64,000 nucleotides of DNA from Ecdyonurus torrentis (taxonomy: Eukaryota > Arthropoda > Insecta > Ephemeroptera > Heptageniidae), in assembly GCA_949318235.1 (NCBI GenBank), contig OX439127.1:31196586-31260585 (forward strand), read 5' to 3'. The notes below the pieces were generated by a model. It saw only the letters and a list, made by a program, of their open reading frames with translations, was not told where the DNA came from and did no database searches. Position numbers and translations under genes: made by a program. Position 1 is the first letter of the stretch, and every line of letters starts with the position of its first letter. Shown one piece after another: positions 1-12,049 of this stretch.

Positions 1-330
1 AAAGAGATACAGGATATTCAAAACTTGTAGATCATGCACTGGAGAACAGCCATCAAATTCAATGGGAAAAAAACAAAGGTGATAGGAAGAGAAAGTCATT
101 ATAAAAAAAGAAAAATATTAGAAGCAATAGAAATGTCAAGAAGAAATAATGAAACAATCAGTCAACCTAGTTTTGATTTGCACCTATTTGGATTCCACTT
201 ATAGATTCATGTAAAAAGACTGTACCCGTGATCGTACAGGTGAAAATGTAAACAATAAAATAACACCTGACGAGGACGAGCCACTCCCCCCGTTGCGGAG
301 GTCGGCGCGCCTCGTGAGCAAGAGTCAGTA
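1..330 (+). pseudogene. Penelope-like retroelement, decayed C-terminal endonuclease fragment
   Basis: Conceptual translation in shifting plus-strand frames gives pieces resembling the C-terminal GIY-YIG endonuclease region of Penelope-like elements. A DHALENSHQIQWE segment lies at about 31-75. An ESHYKKRKILEAIE segment follows at about 92-135. A PIWIPLI-like segment near 181-205 resembles the usual PLE ending. At least two frame changes separate these pieces, so the copy is dead. A GC-rich stretch at 265-330 then reads PLRRSARLVSKSQ followed by a stop, a basic tail of the kind seen at the ends of retroelement ORFs. The family call rests on motif resemblance only. The rest of the element lies to the left of the window. 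Confidence 0.5.
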
Positions 331-569
331 AGCAGAAGAAGAGTGCAGACACTGTATGTTTCTACATACGCACTCGAAAACGTTACAATTGGTGTGAAAT
401 ATAACATAGCTATGTATATATATTTTTAAAAAACTGTGAATTGAGTCTTTTTATTAACTTATATATAAGTGACAATTTTTTATGGTGTTGTGTGTTATTT
501 TTTATCGTCAAAACAAGCAGTGAGTGAAAGCCCAGGGTCTTATAGAAGGTAAGACTACAATGAATTTTT

Positions 570-618
<49 letters not shown>

Positions 619-1838
619 CACACACACACACACACTTACGTATTATAGATAGATTGTTTATGGATTTATTATTATTGTTAGATTACAACTAATAGTGACA
701 TAATTATCATACAAGTATTGATTGTGATTGCATACATGTTTTACATCATTTTTATATTCCATTGGTAATATTTATCTTTTACTCCCTCCAATAAGTGATA
801 TTATATATATCTATACATATAGGCCTATATTAAATACTTGTTTATCTTTGCATGAATGGTGATCGGGTACATTAGGTACATGTTTGCCATTACAAAGATT
901 GTCCTATTTTATTATTATTTATATTCAGATGACAAATTATAGATGAAAAATTGATCATATTTAAAATATTATGCAAAGCCATGCAATCGCATTTTTCATA
1001 TAATTAGGTACCAAAAAAACACCCCCTAAGCTCGCTATCTAAAAAAATTTAAGTATTGTATTAGCTCACTAAAAAAGTACATGCCCCTTTGCAATTTATA
1101 AACACTTCTCGGGTTTAATTTGAGACTGGGCTAGAATATTATCTCTCTCGTGCAAGGTATCGCTGTCAATTAGCATCTCAATTTCCAAATTTTCAAGTCT
1201 ATTAATGTGTTTTACTATCATTTTCTTATAACTAACTGCACTTAAAATTTTGCAGTTTATAGTGCTCAATATTGAAAGTATGATTCCAGTTTATGTCGTC
1301 TGGTCATTTGAAGTCATTTAAGTGTTATTAAACAATTCAAGCTGTCTGTCAACTTAAACTAGATAATTGTTCTTTTATGCAGGGTTTTAAACCAATATGT
1401 GTAATTTCAATCTTATTATTTATTTTTCACTGCTTTTATATTTGTATTGTATTTTTCTTTCTTTTTTAAGTTTCAAGTAGAACACCTTGTATGCTAGTAT
1501 ACAGTGTGTAAGTCTATTTTACTTTAGTTTGGTGATGGTTTTCACTGCATGTTGTTAGTATTATAATTTATTTTATTTCAATTTGTATGTGTATTTAATT
1601 GCGTGGTTTGCTTGCAATAAAAACTTAATATTGAAAATGTGTGTTATTGTTTTACAATGCCTTTATTCTGCGTATTTTATTATTTGGTGTTTTTTATTGA
1701 GTGTCAAACTTTTGCTAATCCTGGCTTTTGAATTTATATGTTACCTAACATTTTTCTTGCTTGCTGACTTACATGTAATAATGTGTTATATGAGTTTGCT
1801 TGCTTCTGACTATAGCTATGCTTTATGTTCTCTTTCAG
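331..1838. other. AT-rich intron or upstream DNA of the plus-strand gene
   Basis: No coding exon could be supported here. The stretch holds an (AT)n tract at about 572-616 followed by (CA)n to about 635, and ends in a good plus-strand splice acceptor (a pyrimidine run with AG at 1837-1838). Short open frames in it have no recognisable content. Confidence 0.5.
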
Positions 1839-4578
1839 CGGACGCTCGGAGAAAGACACTGCCAGAACCATAGAGATTTCCAGTCCTCTTTCTCCCTCTG
1901 ACAGTGCTCACGCTTCTCTTCTAACGAACACGTCCGAACCTGTTCTCAATGGATTACTTGGTCGACACAAAGGTTTCAGTATCTCTCCATTGCAGCCAAA
2001 AAGTGTAGTTATTCCCGTGACATGTCCCCCAGTGGCAGATGCTGTTGCTACCCCAGTGCATACAAATGCAGGCGCAACACGACCAGTTGCTGTGATCACA
2101 CGCCCTGCTCCCAGCAAACCAACTCCTGATGTTGGCAGACCCACTATTAGTAGCCCAGTTCTTGAGGCTACCACATCCACAGCACATGAATTAATATCCA
2201 ATGCCATCCCTACAACAGTAACAGACAGTAGCAAGGTGCTGCGGCAGGCACCTCCACCACCAACTACTCTAGGGTACACTCCACTGGCAGTGTCTAGCCC
2301 AACAAAACCTCGCCCACTTTCTTCCCCTAATGTACTAGTGCCTCCAGAACCTACTGTAGTTCCTAGTGTGAAAGTTACACGTGAAGGTACTTCGACTTTG
2401 TCAAGAATAGCATCAATTTTTCACCCAAATTCACGTCATAATAATAGTGGCAAGCCTAAGTTAGACCGAGAAGCCTTAAGAAACTTAAAAATATCTCAAC
2501 CAATCCCTCAAAAAGAGATTGAAATACCTGGAGGGAAAAGCGTGGCACCGTCTGAAAACAGGCCCGTGGTGATGAGAGCACACAGCTTGCGTGATGAAGG
2601 TCCAGTCACCCCTCGTCCTAATATTCCCAATTTTGGCTCTATGAGAGGGGCAAGGCGACCAATGAGTATTCCCAGCAATAGACCAACATCTCCCCCTCCA
2701 AGGCCTCCCCCACCCAAGTCTGGTACCTCAGCAACAACAGAGAATGTGCCCAGCCTGGAGTATGATGACTGCTTGAATGTACAGACAGCCCCACTTGCCA
2801 ACATTGATGAAGAAGCTGGTTCTCCAGTAGACAACATTTATGCAGTAATTGAGGAGTGTCCCCCACTCAAGTCCCATGTAGACACCAGCAATGTCAAGCA
2901 GGAATACACAAGTCCAACAGGGGAATACCAAGCACCACGACCTGTGGAAAACAGCATTTCAGCTGGTAGCTCTGAATCTGTAGGGCTCCTCTCAGAAATT
3001 GTATCAGAAATGCAAGCTCGCAACATGGAATCTATATACACGTCAACATTAGGTCGCAAAAGAAAGAAAAAGGAAGGCCAGGAAAATGAAACAAATGCTG
3101 GTGAGTCAGAAGATGATGATAGTAAAGAAACAATTGAAATTTCCCCAACAAGTAAAAAAATCAATCCATTAACTTCCACTTTCCCAGACCGTGCTAGTTC
3201 TATATCTACATCCAATAGTTCTTTAGGAACATATGTAAATGCTCCTTATACTTCAAATCGCCCTGGCCAAGGAGGTTTGTACACAAATGTGTCATCTCGT
3301 AACTCTCCCACTCCTAGCCAAGCTTCAAGTCAAGCTGGCTACTTGAGTCCCAAGCCTGTGGTGACATCTCCACCTGCACTTCCTTCAGCTTTCCCTGTTG
3401 CTTCAACTAATGCCTCTGCATCTATAAACACTTTCAGTACATTTAGAACACCTATGAAAAATTTGTCAGAAACAAAACCAAAGACAGCACTAACCTCTGC
3501 TCCTACCCCAGCACCTTACAATCCTTTTAATAGCAAATTTGATAAGCCTACTTTAAGTTCAACTAAGAGTGGGCCAATTGACAAGAAAAGTATAAGTGGT
3601 CCAGTTACGTTTGACAGGCCTACTGGCTTTCCTGCAATGGCTAATGGAAGTGATAAGAAGCCTAATACTGGGCCTTCTACATTTGATAGACCAGCCAATT
3701 TGGTTTCCAATGACAAAAAGCCAAGTGCTGTTGCAAATACACTTGATAAGCTAGCTGCTGGCACAAATGACAAAAAAACTGTTGGGCAATCTCAGTTTGA
3801 TAGACCCTCCACAGGTAGCACTGCACAGGACAAAAAGCAAGCTGGCAGCATCACCAAAGAATCCTCTCCACCTAAGCAATCAATACCCAGTGCTGCTGTA
3901 GTGAAATCTGTACTGGCCTCAGTCGAGAACTCCAAGAAAGCCGACATTCCTAACAAATCTTTAGCGGCTCGTGCACCATCCTTTACAGAAAAGAAACCCT
4001 CGTCTCAAAATAAGAGTACAGAAAATAAGTTAGAAAAGGCACCAATAAGCATGGCAAATAGACCACTCCCTGAAAAGCCTACAACTGGAAGTAAGGTGGT
4101 ACCTCCTAGAAAGAACACAACGCCCATAACTGCAGTAAAACCTGCCTCTGCACCTCTTGCATCTCCTGAGAAAGCCACTCCCACAGTTCTCAGGAGTAAG
4201 TTCAGTGGTAGCAACACTGTTGTGCCAAACAAAACAGCAAAAGTCAACAGTGTAGCAAAAGGTGCTAAAATTGCTCCAACGCCACCCTCACCACAAAACA
4301 AACCTAACAAGAGCAGTCCAGATGTGGTTGTAAGCTGTGGCAGAGAACAAGGCAACAGAGAGCCTGATGTGGTATCCCCTGCTACTAGCCCCACAGCTCA
4401 AAATGGTGCTGCTAAAATAGGCACACGTCTTTCAGGTAACCAGCGCTTATCACATGTGGCTTCTTTACAACACAAGTTTGAAAGTGCAGCCCTAGATACT
4501 TCCCGTCCCACATCAAATAACAGCAGGCAAGCCTCCTCACTGCAAGACAACACAAAACACTCGAAAATTAATAAGTGA
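1839..4578 (+). CDS. Long Pro/Ser/Thr-rich intrinsically disordered protein, last coding exon
   Basis: A single uninterrupted frame of about 912 codons ends in TGA at 4576-4578. The exon most likely begins at 1839, after the acceptor ttctctttcag, with one base completing a split codon; the in-frame ATG at 1825 lies in the polypyrimidine tract. I do not recognise the family. Features numbered from the first full codon: a PPPRPPPP proline run of SH3-ligand type near residues 281-293; a tyrosine motif NIYAVIEE near 332-339; a hydrophobic LLSEIVSEMQARN segment near 384-397 followed by a basic KRKKK patch; and five degenerate FD(R/K)P/DKK repeats at about 566-655. Further PxxP motifs lie near 740-760, and a HVASLQHKFE segment near 870. 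No enzymatic or transmembrane domain is visible. Composition suggests a cytoskeletal or signalling adaptor tail; that is inference. Upstream exons are not in the window. Confidence 0.85.
3535..3810 (+). repeat. Degenerate protein repeat FD(R/K)P...DKK inside the Pro-rich protein
   Basis: Five copies of a roughly 20-27-residue unit lie in tandem: FDKPT, FDRPT, FDRPA, a divergent LDKLA and FDRPS, each associated with a DKK tripeptide and Gly/Ser/Thr-rich linkers. The DNA of the copies has diverged well beyond the protein motif, so the repeat is old and apparently maintained at protein level. Confidence 0.7.
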
Positions 4579-4826
4579 AATACATACTACTTGACTGTAT
4601 TTTTTATATTCTGTGATAAAATGGGAGATATGAGATTTGTTTTGCCGAGTGGGATAGCTTGCAGCAGTTGTGTCCAAGAAAGCTACACATAAAGTGACCC
4701 GAGCTAAATCATGATGGCATCAAAACATTTTGAGATTTTTCTGCTTTTGTTTTTAGTATAATTTTATATTGTATGTATGTATGTGAGTGAGTGTGTGTGT
4801 GTGTATATATATAGGCCTATATATAA
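4579..4826. other. Probable 3' UTR of the plus-strand gene
   Basis: Sequence directly downstream of the TGA. It is AT-rich and includes short (TG)n and (TA)n runs before the hairpin element at 4827. No polyadenylation site can be assigned with confidence. Confidence 0.4.
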
Positions 4827-4984
4827 ATATCGTTGGCTCGGACTACTATTGTCGTATATGCAACAACAACAAAAAATCATACGAAATTTAACATTTGTTC
4901 CATGTAAACCGGTATACACAAAGGCTTAATTTCCTGTGATTTTTTGTTTGCATATATGACAAAAGTATTCTGAGCCGACGATAT
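4827..4984. mobile_element. Hairpin (MITE-like) element, ATATCGT..GGCTC termini
   Basis: Imperfect inverted repeats of about 45 bp bound a 158-bp segment. The left end reads atatcgttggctcg and the right end reads, in reverse complement, atatcgtcggctca. The inner parts (gtcgtatatgcaa and a T/A-rich block) also pair. No coding capacity. It sits beside TA-rich sequence. Confidence 0.6.
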
Positions 4985-5188
4985 TATAATATTACCTATA
5001 CTGTATTACTTTCTTAACTTAATTTAATTTTCAATAATTTTTGCAAATTTTGTAAAATAGGCTATAATTTATTTTGTACTTTTTTTGTGCATTTATTGGA
5101 TGACATATCTGTTTTCCAATTTTATTTGCTCATTTTAATTTGTACCAATTGTCTCTTAATTTATATTGAATCAAAACAAGAACTAGAT

Positions 5189-5251
<63 letters not shown>
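5189..5251. repeat. Poly(T) tract
   Basis: An uninterrupted T run of about 60 bases. It may be the reversed poly(A) tail of a retroposed sequence or a simple homopolymer; nothing flanking it distinguishes the two. Confidence 0.9.
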
Positions 5252-5255
<4 letters not shown>

Positions 5256-5402
5256 TTCATGATAACATAATTATCTGCTGCTATATTTCTTGGTTTTGCA
5301 ATTTTAGAATGCAGTGATATTTACTATTAGGTATATATTAGTTAATTTATGTTCTTATTATTTGTAAACTATGATTGGGGAGGGGATGAATTTTGATTGT
5401 TT

Positions 5403-8400
5403 AAAACTATTCTATAAATATATGAAAAAACCATCGCGGTTAATGCTACTAATCAATAGGATAGAAATAGTACGAGAGAAACTAGAGCACTTTGTATTGA
5501 AAAGTAATGCAGAGCGAAATTCTCTAATTTTGATAGAATAATGGGAATGGGATTCAAATTAATTCACTAGTATTGTAACTAGGACGTTTTTTAATGAAAG
5601 AAATTAAAAGGATGGGTTATTCTGTGCGAAAACTAGCCATACATACCAAATATCGTCACGTAAACTATCTCTCAATCTGGCTGGACGCGTTTCGACCTAT
5701 CCGTTCCGAATATTGTATATTAATAAAATTAATATACAATAAAACATCGCGGGTCTCAGGTTCTCTTCAGCAGCCCATGGTAGTACAATATGCTCACCTA
5801 TACCGAGCATCACCGCTTGGTACGTGTGGTTCATATCGCACGCCATGTGAAAATGAGATTTAGTCAGAGCGCTTGCTGAGCAGTGTCCGCCGCACCCCCC
5901 TCCCCACATTCCCCAATGCAGAGAAGGAAGCAGCCGCGACCACTACCCCGCAAGACGACACCTGTTTCGTGATACATACTTGTATGTTTGGCGAGTCTTT
6001 GCACAGAGAGGAGAGGAAAAAGTAAAAGATGATAGAGGTTAGAGATAGAAATAAAATGCAACCAAATGTTGCATTTTTTGTATGCACTTACGTAGCTTTC
6101 GCTCTGGCATATAACTCGAATAGAATGTGAAAAATATTATTTACAAAGGAAAAAAATCGACATTGCGATAAATATAAATATATGAAAAAACCATCGCGGT
6201 TAATGCTACTAATCAATAGGATAGAAATAGTACGAGAGAAACTAGAGCACTTTGTATTGAAAAGTAATGCAGAGCGAAATTCTCTAATTTTGATAGAATA
6301 ATGGGAATGGGATTCAAATTAATTCACTAGTATTGTAACTAGGACGTTTTTTAATGAAAGAAATTAAAAGGATGGGTTATTCTGTGCGAAAACTAGCCAT
6401 ACATACCAAATATCGTCACGTAAACTATCTCTCAATCTGGCTGGACGCGTTTCGACCTATCCGTTCCGAATATTGTATATTAATAAAATTAATATACAAT
6501 AAAACATCGCGGGTCTCAGGTTCTCTTCAGCAGCCCATGGTAGTACAATATGCTCACCTATACCGAGCATCACCGCTTGGTACGTGTGGTTCATATCGCA
6601 CGCCATGTGAAAATGAGATTTAGTCAGAGCGCTTGCTGAGCAGTGTCCGCCGCACCCCCCTCCCCACATTCCCCAATGCAGAGAAGGAAGCAGCCGCGAC
6701 CACTACCCCGCAAGACGACACCTGTTTCGTGATACATACTTGTATGTTTGGCGAGTCTTTGCACAGAGAGGAGAGGAAAAAGTAAAAGATGATAGAGGTT
6801 AGAGATAGAAATAAAATGCAACCAAATGTTGCATTTTTTGTATGCACTTACGTAGCTTTCGCTCTGGCATATAACTCGAATAGAATGTGAAAAATATTAT
6901 TTACAAAGGAAAAAAATCGACATTGCGATAAATATAAATATATGAAAAAACCATCGCGGTTAATGCTACTAATCAATAGGATAGAAATAGTACGAGAGAA
7001 ACTAGAGCACTTTGTATTGAAAAGTAATGCAGAGCGAAATTCTCTAATTTTGATAGAATAATGGGAATGGGATTCAAATTAATTCACTAGTATTCACAAT
7101 ACTAGTGAATTAATTTGAATCCCATTCCCATTATTCTATCAAAATTAGAGAATTTCGCTCTGCATTACTTTTCAATACAAAGTGCTCTAGTTTCTCTCGT
7201 ACTATTTCTATCCTATTGATTAGTAGCATTAACCGCGATGGTTTTTTCATATATTTATATTTATCGCAATGTCGATTTTTTTCCTTTGTAAATAATATTT
7301 TTCACATTCTATTCGAGTTATATGCCAGAGCGAAAGCTACGTAAGTGCATACAAAAAATGCAACATTTGGTTGCATTTTATTTCTATCTCTAACCTCTAT
7401 CATCTTTTACTTTTTCCTCTCCTCTCTGTGCAAAGACTCGCCAAACATACAAGTATGTATCACGAAACAGGTGTCGTCTTGCGGGGTAGTGGTCGCGGCT
7501 GCTTCCTTCTCTGCATTGGGGAATGTGGGGAGGGGGGTGCGGCGGACACTGCTCAGCAAGCGCTCTGACTAAATCTCATTTTCACATGGCGTGCGATATG
7601 AACCACACGTACCAAGCGGTGATGCTCGGTATAGGTGAGCATATTGTACTACCATGGGCTGCTGAAGAGAACCTGAGACCCGCGATGTTTTATTGTATAT
7701 TAATTTTATTAATATACAATATTCGGAACGGATAGGTCGAAACGCGTCCAGCCAGATTGAGAGATAGTTTACGTGACGATATTTGGTATGTATGGCTAGT
7801 TTTCGCACAGAATAACCCATCCTTTTAATTTCTTTCATTAAAAAACGTCCTAGTTACAATACTAGTGAATTAATTTGAATCCCATTCCCATTATTCTATC
7901 AAAATTAGAGAATTTCGCTCTGCATTACTTTTCAATACAAAGTGCTCTAGTTTCTCTCGTACTATTTCTATCCTATTGATTAGTAGCATTAACCGCGATG
8001 GTTTTTTCATATATTTATATTTATCGCAATGTCGATTTTTTTCCTTTGTAAATAATATTTTTCACATTCTATTCGAGTTATATGCCAGAGCGAAAGCTAC
8101 GTAAGTGCATACAAAAAATGCAACATTTGGTTGCATTTTATTTCTATCTCTAACCTCTATCATCTTTTACTTTTTCCTCTCCTCTCTGTGCAAAGACTCG
8201 CCAAACATACAAGTATGTATCACGAAACAGGTGTCGTCTTGCGGGGTAGTGGTCGCGGCTGCTTCCTTCTCTGCATTGGGGAATGTGGGGAGGGGGGTGC
8301 GGCGGACACTGCTCAGCAAGCGCTCTGACTAAATCTCATTTTCACATGGCGTGCGATATGAACCACACGTACCAAGCGGTGATGCTCGGTATAGGTGAGC

Positions 8401-8757
8401 ATATTGTACTACCATGGGCTGCTGAAGAGAACCTGAGACCCGCGATGTTTTATTGTATATTAATTTTATTAATATACAATATTCGGAACGGATAGGTCGA
8501 AACGCGTCCAGCCAGATTGAGAGATAGTTTACGTGACGATATTTGGTATGTATGGCTAGTTTTCGCACAGAATAACCCATCCTTTTAATTTCTTTCATTA
8601 AAAAACGTCCTAGTTACAATACTAGTGAATTAATTTGAATCCCATTCCCATTATTCTATCAAAATTAGAGAATTTCGCTCTGCATTACTTTTCAATACAA
8701 AGTGCTCTAGTTTCTCTCGTACTATTTCTATCCTATTGATTAGTAAAACTATTCTAT
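5403..8757. mobile_element. 3.3-kb fold-back element: giant palindrome of 760-bp tandem units
   Basis: The left arm (5448-7094) and right arm (7098-8744) are inverted copies of about 1,647 bp separated by three bases (CAC). I found no mismatch on reading, and landmarks keep exact mirror spacing. Each arm is two full 760-bp direct-repeat units (the left ones start at 5416 and 6176) plus a third partial unit (from 6936). The 13-mer aaaactattctat occurs at both outer edges (5403-5415, 8745-8757), as a target-site duplication would. The left end carries 32 bp (5416-5447, with accatcgcggtta) that the right end lacks. Each unit has a GC-rich core and two short hairpins. The repeated 60-90-codon open frames show no known domain and are probably not genes. 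The architecture fits a fold-back transposon; an assembly artefact is also possible. Confidence 0.75.
5416..6175. repeat. 760-bp repeat unit (first copy)
   Basis: This is the reference copy of the tandem unit, repeated at 6176-6935 and partly at 6936-7094, then inverted across the right arm. It contains a perfect 13-bp inverted repeat with a 3-bp loop at 5712-5740 (attgtatattaat-aaa-), a second hairpin aaaatgcaac-caaat-gttgcatttt near 6054-6078, and a GC-rich block near 5865-5965. It contains no CTGATGA-type hammerhead core and no snRNA or 5S sequence that I could recognise. Confidence 0.85.
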
Positions 8758-9290
8758 GTTATTAATTGCATAGAATTAATAAAATAATGCAATAATGTAC
8801 TGGTCAAGAGCTACTGTGACAAAAAAAAAATGCAATCTAGAGTAGCACATTTTAACTTTGAAATACACAAATGTCTGCCTGAAAACCAATGCTACATTTG
8901 ATACTATGTAAAATTGTAATAAAGGTGGACACTAAACACTTATACTAGTATACTTATACTCTATATTGTGCTGTACTACTATTAAATTGCTGCATTCTTT
9001 AATTACAAATGTGTTTGGCATATTTTATACAAATAAAAAAATATATATCTATTATATTAATTGTTAACTCCCCCCCCCCCCCTTCCAAATGAGTAATTGC
9101 AATGAATTTTGTTCTTCAGCTAATTTTTTTTAATTGTTTTGAATATTGTGCTTGCTCTAGGTGACATATTGAACTCAAGTATGATTGACTGAACCAGGGC
9201 AAACAAAATACAAACCAGAAGTATCTTCGTGCCACTGGACTGTAGCTATTTATCTATTGCTGGCCACAAATCATATACAAATTAAAGAGT
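8758..9290. other. Intergenic, nothing recognised
   Basis: AT-rich sequence with a short poly(C) run near 9069-9082. No gene, RNA or element could be supported. Confidence 0.5.
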
Positions 9291-9291
9291 A

Positions 9292-9605
<314 letters not shown>

Positions 9606-9614
<9 letters not shown>

Positions 9615-9786
9615 TATCGAGGGTGCTCCGCTATAATGTCCTAAGTCCACTTGACCTTGAAAAATAAAAAATCGTCAAATCAACCCCAAATTTTGGATTT
9701 ATCCATTTCAGGTCATTTGTAGCAAAAAATGTTTTTCAAGGTCAAATGGACTTAGGACATTATAGCGGAGCACCCTCGATATATAT
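9606..9786. mobile_element. Hairpin element, CGAGGGTGCTCCGC family, copy 1
   Basis: Inverted repeats of about 50 bp run from tatatcgagggtgctccgc to its complement, enclosing an AT-rich loop. A second copy of the same family lies at 44605-44778 with only scattered differences, which confirms a mobile family. Both copies abut TA-dinucleotide runs, and both ends finish in tatcga/tcgata. Confidence 0.8.
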
Positions 9787-9792
9787 ATATAT

Positions 9793-11524
9793 ATCGTCGT
9801 GGTTCCGCTATATTGTCCGATGTCCACTTGGTTCAAAGTTTACTAATGTCCGATGTCCATTTGGTTCAAAGTTTACTAATGTCCGATGTCCATTTTTTTT
9901 AAAAAGTACTAATGTCCGATGTCCATTTTGAACCAAAATTTTTTTATTGTATTTTTCGATCCAGAATTTCGTTTTACATATATATTTCAAATTTCTCATA
10001 GATAGATTACAAATTTGAAATTTTATACGATAAAAACTAAAAATATATTGCGAGAAAATGTACGTCAGCTGATCCGCGGTACGCCTCTTTTACGAACACG
10101 CAGATATCATTTGCTTCTCAAATCTTGTATTTTAAAGAAAAGATAACGATATTTTTTTAAAGAAAATTAATTCAAAAATTGATTCCTATATTTACCGGCT
10201 TATTACAGTTACCTTTAAGTAAAATAATTAAAGAAAGCTTCTGCAAATAATTTGATAATAAATTTCTACAATCGATATGTTATATATACTTCAACTTAAA
10301 ATTACGCAGATGTAAATTTAGAGTTTTTTTTAAACAGTTCGCAAAACAGTATTGTGTTAAACTACCCCTATATAGCTGTTTTTGCACTTATTTTGAAAGT
10401 GTTTTATTTTCTATGCGCATAGAAAATAAAAATTTCGTATGAAATTCATAATCCCGAAATATAACTTATCAAATAGTTGCGCAACCTGAGTAAATACATG
10501 CATAAATGCAGTGCTTGAATTAAATTTATATATTTTTTTGAATTTAAAATTATTTTACGAATTTTGTATAGATTCATTTAAATATACTGAATTGCGCCCC
10601 TAAATTTTCAGTTTCATAAAAGATTTTTTTATTTTTTTTTAATTTGCTATTATTATTATTATTATTTTTAGAAAAGTTGCAAGTCAACATATAACATTAA
10701 TTATGAATTCTTTGCCTCTAAATTTTATTTTGACATTTTTATTATCTAAGTTTCTGAATTAACCTATGGTTTAAAAATAGAGCAAAAATTGCTCTAGTTA
10801 TTATACTCCATAGTTAAACTATACTCCAATATATTTTCTGGTATTAATTTGTACGACCATTTTTTTAAATTATCACTAGGTACGTGAACTTAAAAAACGA
10901 AATTAAGGGAATTTTGAAATTGTAATATTATAGATCTTCTATATACGGCAATCATCCTTTTTTTTATTTTTTTTTTATTTTATTTACTTAAGTCAAATTT
11001 GGAGCAAGTAAAACTAATTTTTACGAATATTGTTGGTGAGTTGCGTCATATATCACGCTGTTGCTAATATACCGTAAAACGAAATACAAAAACTAAAGCA
11101 TCATATTTATAGACAATATACCGAAAATTCAGAATATAGTTTTATTTTTTTAATACAACACTTCGTTCATGAGCTATGATTTTTTAAAGTTTGAGTCCGC
11201 GATCTTTTTTATTCAACCGAAAGGGTACAATTATTATATTTCTTATAATAATATAACATATTTATAATAAAAAATTTATGCCTTGTTTGGCTATGTTTAT
11301 GATAGTAATAACTGTTAAATGCCTCATTAATACTGCAAATATTAAAGGAGATAATTAGTTTTTTGTGTCTCCTGAAAAGTGGTCAAAAGTGGACATCGGA
11401 CATTAGTAAACTTTGAACCAAATGGACATCGGACATTAGTAAACTTTGAACCAAGTGGACATCGGACATTAGTAAACTTTGAACCAAGTGGACATCGGAC
11501 AATATAGCGGAACCACGACGATAT
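9793..11524. mobile_element. 1.7-kb non-autonomous element with iteron-bearing inverted termini
   Basis: The left terminus begins atcgtcgtggttccgctat and holds four tandem copies of a roughly 30-bp repeat containing gtccgatgtcca. The right terminus (about 11384-11523) is the inverted counterpart, with four copies of tggacatcggacattagta and the complementary end. The interior (about 9960-11380) is AT-rich and has no open frame of note. The end sequence tccgctatattgtcc closely resembles tccgctataatgtcc of the neighbouring hairpin family, suggesting common machinery. Confidence 0.7.
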
Positions 11525-12049
11525 AATGCACACACACACACACACACACACACTCACATATATAATTATTATCAATGAATGACTTTATACAAATTATTAA
11601 ATAATGTTTACACCAAAACTTTGGAAATATTAAGTAGCTAAAAAAAAAAAAAAATGAAAATGCTTATAACTTTTGTGTTGTAGCAATATAAAATGTATAA
11701 TATAAATATATGTATATAAATATTATGTATAATATGACAATGCAACTATTATATAATTATATTTATTTATTAAAAGTTTTATTTAAAAATTAATACATTG
11801 TAATTAGCCATGACATTTTATTGATCAATAACTATTGACAAAATTGATTTATTATTACTTTTATGAATAATGCTTGAGCCACTTGTAATGTTATATGCTT
11901 CTCCTGCCTATTGAGATCATAAAGTGAAATCTGTTCTCATATTTGAGTTGATTTTGTATGTTCATTTTAAGTCATGAACAAAATTTGCTCTGAATTTTTT
12001 TTGTTTCTCAATTTTTTTTCGGTATAATAATATGGTTTAATAGAAAATA
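11525..12049. other. Intergenic AT-rich DNA
   Basis: A (CA)n run at about 11528-11552 borders the preceding element. The rest is plain AT-rich sequence without recognisable features. Confidence 0.5.

Noticed and set aside
240..327. Plus-strand exon ending at CA|GTAAGC whose phase fits the 1839 exon
   Set aside because: The frame reads RRSARLVSKSQ and stops directly after, as a retroelement tail would, and it follows a Penelope-like fragment. A phase match alone has a one-in-three chance.
5416..6175. Hammerhead ribozyme (retrozyme) or snRNA origin of the 760-bp unit
   Set aside because: No CTGATGA core and no recognisable U1, U2, U4, U6 or 5S sequence on reading either strand.
5594..8598. 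Repeated open frames of 60-90 codons on both strands
   Set aside because: They are copies of the same non-coding 760-bp unit; both strands are open in the same place, and no domain or codon signal supports them.
9793..9930. Evenly spaced repeats resembling a CRISPR array
   Set aside because: The spacers are not unique, an inverted copy exists at the other end, and the genome is animal; these are transposon iterons.
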